From positions 192,644-256,643 of the forward strand of contig DASUEU010000069.1 of NCBI GenBank assembly GCA_036274895.1: a stretch of 64,000 bases of DNA, in the 5' to 3' direction. Source of the DNA: CALMKX01 sp036274895. Lineage in GTDB: Bacteria; Acidobacteriota; Thermoanaerobaculia; Multivoradales; SZUA-115. The notes under the pieces are model-generated. The model had not been told where the DNA came from. It ran no database searches and saw nothing but the letters and a program-made list of their open reading frames with translations. Both the position numbers and the translations under genes were made by a program. Position 1 is the stretch's first letter. Every line of letters begins with the position of its first letter. Below are positions 8,942 through 18,046 of the stretch, piece after piece.

Positions 8942-9303
8942 GGGCTCTGGCCGGCGCTGCTTGCGCCGCTCTCAACCTTCGCTGTCTGGAGGGGTCCAAA
9001 GAAGTGTCGGCAGCTCCAGAAGCGAGGCCGCTCAGTTCTGGAAAGGAATGTGCCATGGGCCTCTTCGGACGACGCAACCTCCACGAGCTGCTCAAAGAGC
9101 CTGATCCACCACCTCTCATCAAGACCCCCAACACTCTCCAGCTCGCTCTCCAACTGTCATGAATCTTTGTGGGACAGCAGTGCCCTCCACCGAACCAGTA
9201 GTGCCCAACCGGCTGACTGTTGGAGTGGTCGGGGCGGTAAACAGATACGCTAGAAGTTTGGCTGGGGCACGTTCCCGGCCGATCGGCGTAAAGAGGGAAT
9301 GCT
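8942..9303. other. Intergenic region with one possible short ORF
   Basis: This 362-bp gap separates the vWA gene from the C25/caspase-like protease gene. Apart from the short ORF at 9055-9162 I see no conserved gene. The stretch just before 9304 is more A/T-rich (TAAACAGATACGCTAG) and could hold the promoter of the protease gene, but no element is clear. Confidence 0.4.
9055..9162 (+). CDS. Possible 35-residue small protein
   Basis: An ATG at 9055 preceded by AAGGAA at a suitable distance opens a 36-codon frame ending in TGA. The predicted peptide begins MGLFGRRNLHELLKEPDPPP and ends in a Leu-rich amphipathic stretch (LQLALQL). The mixture of charged, proline and leucine residues looks more protein-like than neighbouring random frames. 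It may be a real small protein or the remnant of a longer gene. I cannot assign a function. Confidence 0.35.
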   Translation: MGLFGRRNLHELLKEPDPPPLIKTPNTLQLALQLS

Positions 9304-10728
9304 ATGGAGACTTTTCCGTATTGCAATGGCCTCGATGCCGAGCAGGGCGGGTATCTCTCTGTGGCCCTGCCGGAGCCTGAAATCGCACGGTGGTTCCACG
9401 ATCGATTCTCTGGCGAGATTGGTCACCAGGAGCTCGATCGTCTGGACCGGCTCGGCACCCAAAGCAAGGGAGCTTTCCCAGTTGTCTTTGGCATTGATGA
9501 GGGGGATCTGTCGCAGACCGGTTGGGCGGCGATCTTCCCTGAAGGGGTCGATCCGGCAGTGCGCGAAGCGCTCGGTCCACTTCTGGACCACCGTCGCGAG
9601 CAGGCCAGCAGTCGTTGGGAACAAGGTTATCGTGAGCTCACCGGAGCTACCAGCTACCGTCCAGGCGAATCCGCCGAACATTTTCTGCGGCAATTCGGCG
9701 TAGGAATCGGCGATAGGGTCAATCCGAGGATGCTTCCTTACCACCTCCTGTTGGTCGGAGGGCCCGAGCACATTCCATACGAAGTCCAGCACGAACTCGG
9801 GATTTCCCATGCTGTGGGCCGTCTGGACTTGCCGTCTCCGGAGGCCTATGCGCGTTATGCGGAGACGGTCCTGGCTGTGGAGAAGGGGACCACTCGTCGA
9901 TCTCGACAGGCCGTCTTCTTCGGGCCTGCGAATCCAAACGATCAGGCTACAGAGCTGAGCTCTCGGAATCTGCTTAAACTCGCCGATGAGCTAGCGACTA
10001 AACCAGGACTACGCGAATGGGAGCTGACCACAGTGCTCGGGCCAGACGCGACGAGAGCACGCTTGATTGGTGAGTTGAGCGCCTCAAGTCGGCCCGCCTT
10101 GCTCATGGCCGCAGGGCACGGCGTCTCCTTTGCCAAGGACCTCGTCTCGCAGCGGGAGCTTCAGGGGGCCCTTGTCTGCCAGGACTGGCCAGGGCCTCTG
10201 GCGGCGCCCCTGATTCACCGAGAGCAATACTTCGCCGCCGAGGATCTCGCCCGCGAGATCGATCTGCAGGGACTGGTCGTCTTCCTTTTCAACTGCTTCG
10301 GCCTGGGGACCCCTGACCGGGATGACTTCTACAGCCTTACTCCGTCAGCTTGGCGGGCCGCTGAAATGCCCTTCACTGCCCGCCTCCCTCAACGACTGCT
10401 GCAGCAGGGCGCGCTCGCCGTTCTTGGTCATGTGGACCGCGCCTGGAGGACCTCGTTTCTGACCTCGGGCTCCGGGAGGGCCGAGGATCCCTCGCTCTTC
10501 ACCGAGTGCCTCCATCCCTTGATGGCCGGAAAACCGGCAGGCTTCTCCCGGGAGTCGTTCGCCGCGAGATGGACAGGGCTTAGCGCCTTGATCACGGGCC
10601 GCCTCCAAGCCGAAAGACGAGGCGAGCCGGTCGATCTCCGGGATTACTCGCGTCTCGGTCTGCCCGCGATCGATGCGAGGAATTACGTCCTCCTGGGTGA
10701 CCCGGCGACCCGGCTGGTGGTGAGCTGA
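9304..10728 (+). CDS. C25/caspase-like cysteine protease (paralogue of 55733-57112)
   Basis: A 474-residue protein. Its architecture is that of a caspase-fold (clan CD, C25/gingipain-like) protease: a strand followed by AAGHGVSF with candidate catalytic His272, then VVFLFNCFGLGTP with candidate catalytic Cys331. Upstream is the conserved block YHLLLVGGPEHIPYEVQ. The C-terminus ends with YVLLGDPATRLVV, also found in the gene at 55733. There is no signal peptide, so the product is probably cytoplasmic. The 19-bp gap to the CHAT gene suggests co-transcription. Base usage is less GC-extreme than in the 37-51 kb genes. Family identity rests on motif pattern and the internal paralogue. Confidence 0.75.
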   Translation: METFPYCNGLDAEQGGYLSVALPEPEIARWFHDRFSGEIGHQELDRLDRLGTQSKGAFPVVFGIDEGDLSQTGWAAIFPEGVDPAVREALGPLLDHRREQASSRWEQGYRELTGATSYRPGESAEHFLRQFGVGIGDRVNPRMLPYHLLLVGGPEHIPYEVQHELGISHAVGRLDLPSPEAYARYAETVLAVEKGTTRRSRQAVFFGPANPNDQATELSSRNLLKLADELATKPGLREWELTTVLGPDATRARLIGELSASSRPALLMAAGHGVSFAKDLVSQRELQGALVCQDWPGPLAAPLIHREQYFAAEDLAREIDLQGLVVFLFNCFGLGTPDRDDFYSLTPSAWRAAEMPFTARLPQRLLQQGALAVLGHVDRAWRTSFLTSGSGRAEDPSLFTECLHPLMAGKPAGFSRESFAARWTGLSALITGRLQAERRGEPVDLRDYSRLGLPAIDARNYVLLGDPATRLVVS

Positions 10729-10747
10729 GCTCCCGCTGAGATCGGAC

Positions 10748-13700
10748 ATGCGAATCGCGGGTTTCTTGTCGCGCCTGGCGGGAGCCCTCCCGGCATACCT
10801 GAGGCACGCCAAAATCAAGATTTTTCTGAAAGCGGTCATCGGGCTTCGATTCAAAGGTCGGATCGACGCCGCTTTGTCGCTGTTTGCGAAAGACCTAGGC
10901 ATCTCGGAGAACGAGATGCGGGAAGGCGCTGCTCTTCGCGATCGATTGGGCCGTCGCCTGTCGCGGCTGAGAGATGGAGATGCAATCCATTACATGCATT
11001 GGTTGAGCACCTGTCTCCGCCTTGCCGACGAGAGCTACCTTGCCTGCCGGGTGTTCGAGGATGACGCTGGGATCGAGCGGGAGGATTATGGGGAATTCCG
11101 CCGGCTCAGCGAGAAGCTTGCGGCCCGTTTGCAGCCGCTGGGCGAGGCCGACCGCACGCTCTATATCATCGCCTACTGCGATATGCTCGATTGGTCGGAC
11201 AGCCCTGATCATGAGTGGGCGGTGATCGCGGCGTTCCTCGGATTATCGGACCTGCACGAAGGAAGCCGTGAGCTGTCAGCCCGCCTGGATATCTTCCTCG
11301 CGGGGAACGTCGAGCCTCTGCACAAGTTCTTGATCCTCGGTCATCTCGCCAGCGCCCTTGCTTCTCTAGGCCAGCAGGAGCTCGCAACCATGGTCGAGGC
11401 TAAGCTCAGTGAAGGGGTGAGTCTACACCATGCATTCGTAGGTTTGGACGCGGTCGCTTCGGTAGTGGATGAAGCGCGTTTCAAGAATATGGAGGCGTTT
11501 GCCTTATACAGTAGGGGAAGCTTCGAGGAGGCGCTCGCGACCATCGAGAGCTGGGCATCCATCGAAGCCGACGATTACCGTCAACCGCTCGTCGTCATCG
11601 AAAAAGTGGGTGCGGCGTGTGCCGGCACGACTCCGGAAACTCTGGTTGATTTCATTTGCCTGATCCTTCTATGCTTGGCCGCAACCGGCCAGTTGAAGCC
11701 CTGCGCAGAGTTGCTGAAGACGGCGCTCGGAATCACTGACGGCGATCACCCGGTAAGAAATTTTAGCCACGCTTTCGCGGGGCCCTTTCGGCTTCCGGGA
11801 ACAACAGTCACTTGGAATTCCACGGTCCTGGTCGTGCTTGCCGAGTTGAGAGAAAGTGGGTTGCACCAGGATGCGGCTGTCATCGTCGACGCCTACCTTC
11901 CCGGCCTCTACCTTCAGGTGGCAGAAGGAAGGCTGGAAGGCGGAGCAATTCTCTGTGTCATGCTCGAATATTGGCTGGAATATTGGGGCGAGTCTAGGGA
12001 AAAGGCTCCGTGGGATTTCTGCTGGATTTTCATGGAGAAGATGAGAATCGTCATCTCAGACTATGGAGAGACGTTGAAGGATCGAGAGAGCTTTCTGCAG
12101 GCCATAGAAGGAACGCGGCGCCAGATCCTGCGAGTCGCCATGCTCTGGGCAAAGAGCGAGGAAGATGCGAAGGAGAAGAGCACGAGGCGGATCGAAGCCT
12201 TGTGCTGGGATCTCGAGCTGTCCCAGCGTCTCGCCGTCGAGCGGCTTCGCCTGGTGCAAATCGCTGCGGAGGAGGGTGAAACGGTGCTGCCGGTCCAAGG
12301 CTATCCGTGGCCGCAGGATTCCATGTCGGAGCGCGTGACAGGACGGTATCTCCCTCCTCCAGGGCCGCGTCCAGCTGGCATTCTGGGACATTCGAAGACG
12401 AGCGATCGGCACGAGCCCACTGGCCGTGAAGGCAACATCCTGCGCGACTGCTTTCCTCAACTCGCGGCCCGGCTGGACGAGGTGACACGTGCGGGAGTCA
12501 CTGAAGGAGACGTCATCAGGCTCCTTGGTGATGACGGGTTGCTGCTCCGCGCTTCTTTCGGCCAGGATGGTTCTCTGTTCTGGATGGCAGTGGGGACTCG
12601 CAGGGGCAAGCTCGAGATCCTCGAGAGCTCTGCGGGAACAGCGGGTGATCTCTGGCGGCTGCGATGGGCGATCGCGCGTCATGATGCTGCCATGGGCTTG
12701 GTGCATTGGCTGACGGGGAACGGCCGCATCCACCGGTTCATCGGTCCGGAGGCCGTGAACAGCCTAGTTGCTCTGACCGAGTCCGCTTCCGGAGGGCTGA
12801 CGGGTTCTGCGCTAGACGCCAGGCGCGAGGAGATCGAAGCCCGTCTTGCCGCCAAGGCGGGTTCGGAGCAGGTTTGGGCCAGGCATTGGTTTCGCCTCGC
12901 CACGGCTCCCTTGATCCCCGGCCGGGACGCGCGATGGGACAGAGATTCCGCCTTTCAACTCGGTTCGATCAGCGACACTCTGCGACAGATCCAATCAGAG
13001 GACGGTGATTGGCGATGGCTCGATGGGATAACCCAGAGGCTGCTTGAGGAGGCTAGCGACACCTGGAAGCTGGACCGGCTTCTTCCCTGGCTCACAGCGG
13101 AGACCGTGCTCCTGTACCAAGTCGACGACGTTCTTCACGGCCTGCCAATCGCATACCTGCCCGTAGGGGGCGCGCCTCTGTTCGAGCGCGCTCGGTCAGT
13201 GCGGATCTCTCTTGCTCCTCTGCTCGACATGGCGCTCGAAGCCCTGGAGGACGAGATCGAGGCAGGTCGGACCGCCGAGCCCAGGCTTCTCTGTTTGTCC
13301 GGAGTTCAGGAAGGCGACCCCGCTCTGGAGGGCGTCAAATGGCTCCATTGGGGTCACTGTGAGCTGGCGAGCAAGTTCCATCTCACTTGTCTCTGTGGTG
13401 CCGAGGCACCCACCGGCTCCGTGGCCGCTTTGCGCGGAGCACTGCAGCATCATGACTGGTTTGCTGCCGCTACCCTCTGCGGTCACGGCGACCCTGAACG
13501 CGCAGGTCTCGCGCTTCCTCTCGACGACGAGAACGCCCTGCGGACGCTGTGGAAAGGCGAAGGGTGCGACCTCTCGGGCGTGGACCTGCTGATCCTGGTG
13601 AGCTGCTCGATCGGACGAGCCGAGAACACGCGCCAGTTGGACGTGGAAGGCTTCTGCGTTCAACTGGCGGCCCATCGCGCCAAGTCCATTCTCGCTTGCC

Positions 13701-13930
13701 GCTGGCCGGTGGATGCGATCGAGGCCGCAACTTTCGCGAACGAGGTTCTCGCCCAATATCTCCTACTCCTGGAAGAGCGGCGCAATCCAGGTTCCCGAAG
13801 CGCTAGGGGCCTTCGGGCGCGCGCATTTGGAGCCGCGAGATCCGAGTTTGCCAAGCCCGCGAACGGACGGGACCGCCCCCGGGTTGGGCTCAATACAGCA
13901 GCGGCCTTCGAAATGTACGGTTTGGGTTAG
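10748..13930 (+). CDS. Large CHAT-domain protein with helical N-terminal region
   Basis: A 1060-residue protein. About the first 550 residues are helical and TPR-like, with Leu/Ala-rich repeats but no clean consensus. The last ~300 residues contain a CHAT (caspase HetF-associated with TPRs) domain: a strand-rich region (VLLYQVDDVLHGLPIAYLPV), the His-containing ATLCGHGDPE (His913) and the Cys-containing LLILVSCSIGR (Cys953). A typical CHAT tail follows (SILACRWPVDAIEAATFANE). CHAT domains are caspase-related proteases, some of which execute cell-killing defence. The gene follows the C25-like protease by 19 bp. Whether it cleaves its neighbours is inference. Confidence 0.85.
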   Translation: MRIAGFLSRLAGALPAYLRHAKIKIFLKAVIGLRFKGRIDAALSLFAKDLGISENEMREGAALRDRLGRRLSRLRDGDAIHYMHWLSTCLRLADESYLACRVFEDDAGIEREDYGEFRRLSEKLAARLQPLGEADRTLYIIAYCDMLDWSDSPDHEWAVIAAFLGLSDLHEGSRELSARLDIFLAGNVEPLHKFLILGHLASALASLGQQELATMVEAKLSEGVSLHHAFVGLDAVASVVDEARFKNMEAFALYSRGSFEEALATIESWASIEADDYRQPLVVIEKVGAACAGTTPETLVDFICLILLCLAATGQLKPCAELLKTALGITDGDHPVRNFSHAFAGPFRLPGTTVTWNSTVLVVLAELRESGLHQDAAVIVDAYLPGLYLQVAEGRLEGGAILCVMLEYWLEYWGESREKAPWDFCWIFMEKMRIVISDYGETLKDRESFLQAIEGTRRQILRVAMLWAKSEEDAKEKSTRRIEALCWDLELSQRLAVERLRLVQIAAEEGETVLPVQGYPWPQDSMSERVTGRYLPPPGPRPAGILGHSKTSDRHEPTGREGNILRDCFPQLAARLDEVTRAGVTEGDVIRLLGDDGLLLRASFGQDGSLFWMAVGTRRGKLEILESSAGTAGDLWRLRWAIARHDAAMGLVHWLTGNGRIHRFIGPEAVNSLVALTESASGGLTGSALDARREEIEARLAAKAGSEQVWARHWFRLATAPLIPGRDARWDRDSAFQLGSISDTLRQIQSEDGDWRWLDGITQRLLEEASDTWKLDRLLPWLTAETVLLYQVDDVLHGLPIAYLPVGGAPLFERARSVRISLAPLLDMALEALEDEIEAGRTAEPRLLCLSGVQEGDPALEGVKWLHWGHCELASKFHLTCLCGAEAPTGSVAALRGALQHHDWFAAATLCGHGDPERAGLALPLDDENALRTLWKGEGCDLSGVDLLILVSCSIGRAENTRQLDVEGFCVQLAAHRAKSILACRWPVDAIEAATFANEVLAQYLLLLEERRNPGSRSARGLRARAFGAARSEFAKPANGRDRPRVGLNTAAAFEMYGLG

Positions 13931-14046
13931 GCGGCGGAGATCAAATCGGCAGCCTGACTACATCCGCAGTCCCCCTACTTCGGCGGCTCCTTCGTCTTTC
14001 CGCTGGAGCTTTGTCGGTGCCCGGTGCGGCTCTTTTCAAAGCAGGA

Positions 14047-14688
14047 TCAACAAATCTCGGCCTCCAGCAACCGTTCAACTGCCTCAGCGGTCTTCCGGCT
14101 TTGCAGGCCCGAGATCACCGGCAGCCCTTCACCCCGGATGGTTATAGTCAGGCCGACCCGCTGTTGGTCCCGGCTCAGGTCCTCATCGCAATAGCGGTCA
14201 GTAAGGCAGAGGATGCGCTGGTTGCTCGATCCCCGCCAGCGGAGTCCCGGTTCAGCCTGATGAGGCAGGAAGGGGCCGTCGACCAGGATGTCCGCCAAGC
14301 CGAGCAGGGCTGCGGCCTCCTCGTTGCCCGGCCGGTGGAACCAGGCGAGGGGATGACCGCTGTACAGCATGACCGAGAAACCTAGGGCACGCACGTCCTC
14401 GAGGAAAGGCCGCAGCGCCACTGCCTGGTCGGTCGGCTCGCCTCCCAGAAGGGTGATCCCCTCCGCCGGGCCGAAGGTACCGGCCGCCACCTGTCCCGCG
14501 ACCACGCGAAGCTCCGTCAGGCTGGCCGGCCTGCCCCCTCGAGGATCGAGGTAGTGGGGGTTCAGGCACTGGTCGGTGCAGGGGCGCGCGCACCCCTGAA
14601 GGAACAGCAGCCAGCGCAGTCCCGGGCCGCTGTCCCGGGCGAGCAAGGGGGGGCGGAGGGAGCCGGCGATGCGCAGCCCGTCGCTCAT
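14047..14688 (-). CDS. Radical SAM activase-like enzyme with CX3CX3C cluster motif
   Basis: A 213-residue protein related to anaerobic ribonucleotide reductase activase (NrdG)-type radical SAM enzymes. The signature LQGCARPCTDQC supplies C33, C37 and C41, followed by the SAM-binding GITLLGGEPTDQ. NrdG normally has CX3CX2C; here the spacing is CX3CX3C, confirmed at the base level. Reductive SAM cleavage by a 4Fe-4S cluster is known for the family; the substrate here is unknown. There is no glycyl-radical enzyme or ribonucleotide reductase nearby. It is the last gene of the long leftward operon, with its ATG overlapping the AAA+ stop (ATGA), so a role in that system is likely. Confidence 0.8.
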   Translation of the reverse strand: MSDGLRIAGSLRPPLLARDSGPGLRWLLFLQGCARPCTDQCLNPHYLDPRGGRPASLTELRVVAGQVAAGTFGPAEGITLLGGEPTDQAVALRPFLEDVRALGFSVMLYSGHPLAWFHRPGNEEAAALLGLADILVDGPFLPHQAEPGLRWRGSSNQRILCLTDRYCDEDLSRDQQRVGLTITIRGEGLPVISGLQSRKTAEAVERLLEAEIC

Positions 14689-16748
14689 GGCAGGGCCTCC
14701 CGCAGGTATTCCGTGACGTCGAGGAGAGAGGGGCAGCGGACCGGCGTGATTCCGGCCTGCTCCAAAGCGTCCGCGGCGCTCTTCATCACCTCTCCCAGCT
14801 CTTTCTGGATGGTGTCCGGGCTCCGGCCCTGGATCCTCAGGCGCGTCAGCTCACGGGTGAGGTCTTCACAGGTGCAGATGGCGACTCCGCCCAGAGCCTT
14901 CTCCATGGCGCGGGGGAGGTACCACTGGGCGAAGCGGATGGCGCCCGCTTCGTCCAGGGCCTTCATCTCATGGGACGAAAAGCGCCGAGTGATCGCCGCA
15001 CGATCCTCCGGCTTCACGCCGGGAGGCGGGAAGCTCGGAAGATTGGCCGTCAGGACGAAAATGGTGTTCCAGAGGGAGATAGGACGGTTTTGGGTGAGGC
15101 TCGGGTTCATGGGGGTGTACTTCCGGTCGTGGACGATGCCAAAGAGCACCTGCATGCTGCTGCCGAAGTCGCCGGGCACGATCTTGTTGGCCTCGTCCAG
15201 CACCACGACTGTGAATCCCTGGGTCATCTGCAAGTGTAAACCTACGCTGGTGAGGCGGTCGCCGTCGCGATAGCCCGGAGGCGCACCGAAGAAGTAGGCA
15301 CGAAAGTTGACAGGATCGCCATTCCCCCCGCCACCGGCTTCCTGGCAGAGCACGGCGAGGGGACCACGGCCGAAGAGGAGATCGCCGAGCACCATACCCA
15401 GATGGGACTTGCCGATTCCTCCTCCTCCCCACAGGAAGATAGTGCTGGCCTTGAGCCACCGCTTTTCGACCACGGAGTGGAAGTCCCGAGGATCGGAGAT
15501 GCTGCGCGCCCGGTCCTGCATGAACTCGATGGTGTCCAGGAGCTCGATCAGAGCGGCGTTCTCCCGGGCACCGAAGTACTCGCGGTCCAGGGCGCGGCGC
15601 AGCACCGGCAGCTCGATGCGGGACCAGAACTCACGGTCGATGAGGTCGTGGGGCTCCGGCCGGGGAGGCGGCAGCGGGCGGGCCGCGGCGAAGCGGAGCC
15701 GCGCCATTTCCCCCGAAGGGGTCTCGCCACGCAGCAGGCTCCGGAGGTTACGGTTGGAATAGCTTCGCTTCCCTTGCGGCGAGTCGCCCAGGGTCCCATC
15801 CTGTGCCTCGAAGCCCCGGTCGCCGATGAAGAGGCGCTCCCCCCAGGGGAAGGGGCCGCAGGGGTACTCCACGCGGATCAGGTTGCGTCCGTGATAGAAG
15901 CTCACGGGCCACTCGCCGTTGTAGTTGTTGGGCCGCCGCGGCAGTCCCGCGCCGAGGAAGGCGTCGACCCGGTTGCGGTTGCGGCTGTAGATCACCACGT
16001 CGAGGCGGCCTCCCCGCTCGCTCTGGGCATCGATCCAGGCAGGGAACCAGCTCATCTGCCGGATTCCCTCCTCCGAGATGTCGTGGTGGTCCGCGGGGGC
16101 GGATTCCGGTGTGGCGTAGTCGAGGACGGAGATCTCGAGGAGCAGCAACGTCCGGTGCGGCCGCTCCTGGAGCGCCTCGATGATCCGCTTCAGCTCCTGA
16201 TGGCGGTCGGGGAACTTCCTGCCCTGCTCCGTGCAGGTGATCTGGAGCGGAAATTCGGCAGCGGTTCCGGTGCCGGAGGGCCGCTGTCCGAGATCGCTCC
16301 AGCGCTCGGCGCGGGAGCTTCTGCCCTTGCCCAGGGGATCGGGTCTCCCGCCGTCGGTAGACCGGTCCGCCGGCGGTGCATCGGTCTGGGCCGGCTTGCG
16401 GTACCACCAAGTGGCCCACTCGCCCCCCCGCTCGGTCACGCCGCCAGGCAGGGAGAGGCGGAGGATCTCCTCCCCAGGCTTGTCGAGATTGGCCTCGTTC
16501 CACTTGCGGCTGGCGCTGACCACCACGATCTCGTCGTAGCGCCGACCGCCGCCATCGGGTAGATCGCCGCCGAGAACGAGCAGCAGAGCCTCCAGGAACG
16601 AGACCGCCGGCGCCCGCGTGACACCGGCGTAAAAATGGTGGACCGGCGGCGTGCCGGCTGGCACGGCGGCGACCACGGCGCCATGCCCCTGGCAGGCCTG
16701 GAGCAGGCTGGCGATCTCCGGCCGGTACGGCGGGTGCTCCGTGCTCAT
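14685..16748 (-). CDS. AAA+ ATPase
   Basis: A 687-residue protein. The C-terminal half is an AAA+ module with Walker A GGGGIGKS (about 441-448), Walker B VVVLDEAN (about 514-521), sensor 1 in NTIFVLTAN (561-569) and an arginine-rich ITRRFS segment. The LDEANK context and substrate-loop region resemble ClpB/MoxR-like proteins. The N-terminal ~310 residues are strand-rich, without a family I recognise, and may be a Rossmann-like or effector-sensing domain. The ATG has a GGAGG ribosome-binding site and overlaps the preceding stop (ATGA). In this operon it could remodel or assemble the coiled-coil proteins encoded immediately upstream. Confidence 0.85.
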   Translation of the reverse strand: MSTEHPPYRPEIASLLQACQGHGAVVAAVPAGTPPVHHFYAGVTRAPAVSFLEALLLVLGGDLPDGGGRRYDEIVVVSASRKWNEANLDKPGEEILRLSLPGGVTERGGEWATWWYRKPAQTDAPPADRSTDGGRPDPLGKGRSSRAERWSDLGQRPSGTGTAAEFPLQITCTEQGRKFPDRHQELKRIIEALQERPHRTLLLLEISVLDYATPESAPADHHDISEEGIRQMSWFPAWIDAQSERGGRLDVVIYSRNRNRVDAFLGAGLPRRPNNYNGEWPVSFYHGRNLIRVEYPCGPFPWGERLFIGDRGFEAQDGTLGDSPQGKRSYSNRNLRSLLRGETPSGEMARLRFAAARPLPPPRPEPHDLIDREFWSRIELPVLRRALDREYFGARENAALIELLDTIEFMQDRARSISDPRDFHSVVEKRWLKASTIFLWGGGGIGKSHLGMVLGDLLFGRGPLAVLCQEAGGGGNGDPVNFRAYFFGAPPGYRDGDRLTSVGLHLQMTQGFTVVVLDEANKIVPGDFGSSMQVLFGIVHDRKYTPMNPSLTQNRPISLWNTIFVLTANLPSFPPPGVKPEDRAAITRRFSSHEMKALDEAGAIRFAQWYLPRAMEKALGGVAICTCEDLTRELTRLRIQGRSPDTIQKELGEVMKSAADALEQAGITPVRCPSLLDVTEYLREALP

Positions 16749-18046
16749 CGCGTCCTCCCGGGCTCTTCCCGGGTCCGCTCCGCATTGCCGGCGGCGCGGG
16801 CCGCCCCGGTCTCCGCGGCGATGTCCAACCGGGGCTTCTCCTGCATCGCCATCAGCTCGGGCAGACGCTCGGCGAGGCGGCTGGCCGAACGGGCGCAGCT
16901 CGCCTGGTCCGTGTGCTCGTAGTGGTGGATGCGCAGCGAGCCGTCGAGCGCCACGGAGCAGTCGATCTTCTCGCCCTGCGCCGTGCGCAGGTGGACCTCC
17001 ACAGGCTGTAATCCCAGCGCGCCGGGCCGGACCTCCTGGATGGAGACCTCCTCGCCCAAGGCGGTGCGCAGCTTGTCCGCCAAGTGGTTGCGCACCAGGT
17101 CGAGACGGGCCTCATCGAGGCGGTCGAAGTCCCGGACCTGGGTGACCAGGTCGGCGACGCGCACGCCTACCACGTCGATCGCATGCCCGATCCCGTCGAA
17201 CCGTACCTCGTGGTCCTCGTAGCGCTGGACGCTGTCGATCCGCGTCAGCAAGCTGTCGAGCTCGCGGCGCAGCGGCTGGTCAAGGGCCGCGCTCCCTTCG
17301 CCCACCAGGTCGCGGCGGTCGTCGTCCGAGAACGCAAGGGACTGCAGCAAGCTCTGGGTCTCGGCGCGATAGACCTCGCGCAGGCTGCGCAGCCGCGATT
17401 CCCGCCAGATCGCCTCGGACTCCAGAGCGCGAGCTTGGTCGTGGGCCCGGCGGGCGAGCTCGAGCCCCTCCAGCCGGTCGGCGCTGCGCGCCCGCTCCAG
17501 CAGGGAACGCAGCGGCGCGTCGTCGAGCCCCAGGTTCTCGAGGCGCTTGCCGCCGCCAGCGCGGTCGAGGAGGTCGCCGGTCTGCCGCAGGAGCTGCTCC
17601 CGCCGTGCCCGAGCCCGCGATTCGTCGCGGGCGTCGGCGGCCAGCTCGCTCTGCAAGGCTTTGGCGGTTGCGTCGGCCTCGGCCCGGCGGAGCTCCTCCA
17701 GAGCCCTAACCTTCTTCTCCAGACGGGCTCCGGCCGCGTCCAGGTCGCGCAACAGCGTGGTCTCGGCCCCTTCGACCTCGGCAAAGGCGCTGTCCATGCG
17801 GCGGACGTGCTCGCCGAGCTCTTGCCGCCGCTCGGCCGCCTCGGCGCGGACCTGCCGCCCCAGCCGTTCGACGGCGTGCCGCCGGGCCTGGGCCTCGGCG
17901 AGTGCGCTCTCGATGCGCGAGGTGTCGGCCGCCGGGATCTCCAGGCGGTCGACGAGATGCCGCAGTCGGTTGTCGCGATGACGGGAGAGTGCCCCCTGAT
18001 ACTCCGAGTAGGAGTGGTAGACGCGCCCTTCGACGCTCCAGCTCAT
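16745..18046 (-). CDS. Coiled-coil protein of unknown function (1 of 5)
   Basis: A 433-residue protein starting at an ATG that overlaps the preceding stop (ATGA). Residues from about 10 to 270 are almost continuous Arg/Glu/Ala-rich coiled coil. The C-terminal third is a compact alpha/beta region (GIGHAIDVVGVRVADLVTQV, then VEVHLRTAQGEKIDCSVALD) ending in a polar tail. I recognise no catalytic motif. It is one of five consecutive coiled-coil genes ending at the AAA+ ATPase gene, so it may be a structural or filament-forming subunit. A longer in-frame start exists but would overlap the previous gene deeply. Confidence 0.7.
   Translation of the reverse strand: MSWSVEGRVYHSYSEYQGALSRHRDNRLRHLVDRLEIPAADTSRIESALAEAQARRHAVERLGRQVRAEAAERRQELGEHVRRMDSAFAEVEGAETTLLRDLDAAGARLEKKVRALEELRRAEADATAKALQSELAADARDESRARARREQLLRQTGDLLDRAGGGKRLENLGLDDAPLRSLLERARSADRLEGLELARRAHDQARALESEAIWRESRLRSLREVYRAETQSLLQSLAFSDDDRRDLVGEGSAALDQPLRRELDSLLTRIDSVQRYEDHEVRFDGIGHAIDVVGVRVADLVTQVRDFDRLDEARLDLVRNHLADKLRTALGEEVSIQEVRPGALGLQPVEVHLRTAQGEKIDCSVALDGSLRIHHYEHTDQASCARSASRLAERLPELMAMQEKPRLDIAAETGAARAAGNAERTREEPGRTR

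Noticed and set aside
8863..9153. A 96-codon minus-strand frame overlapping the vWA end
   Set aside because: It has no ribosome-binding site and overlaps the HTH coding end of the vWA gene.
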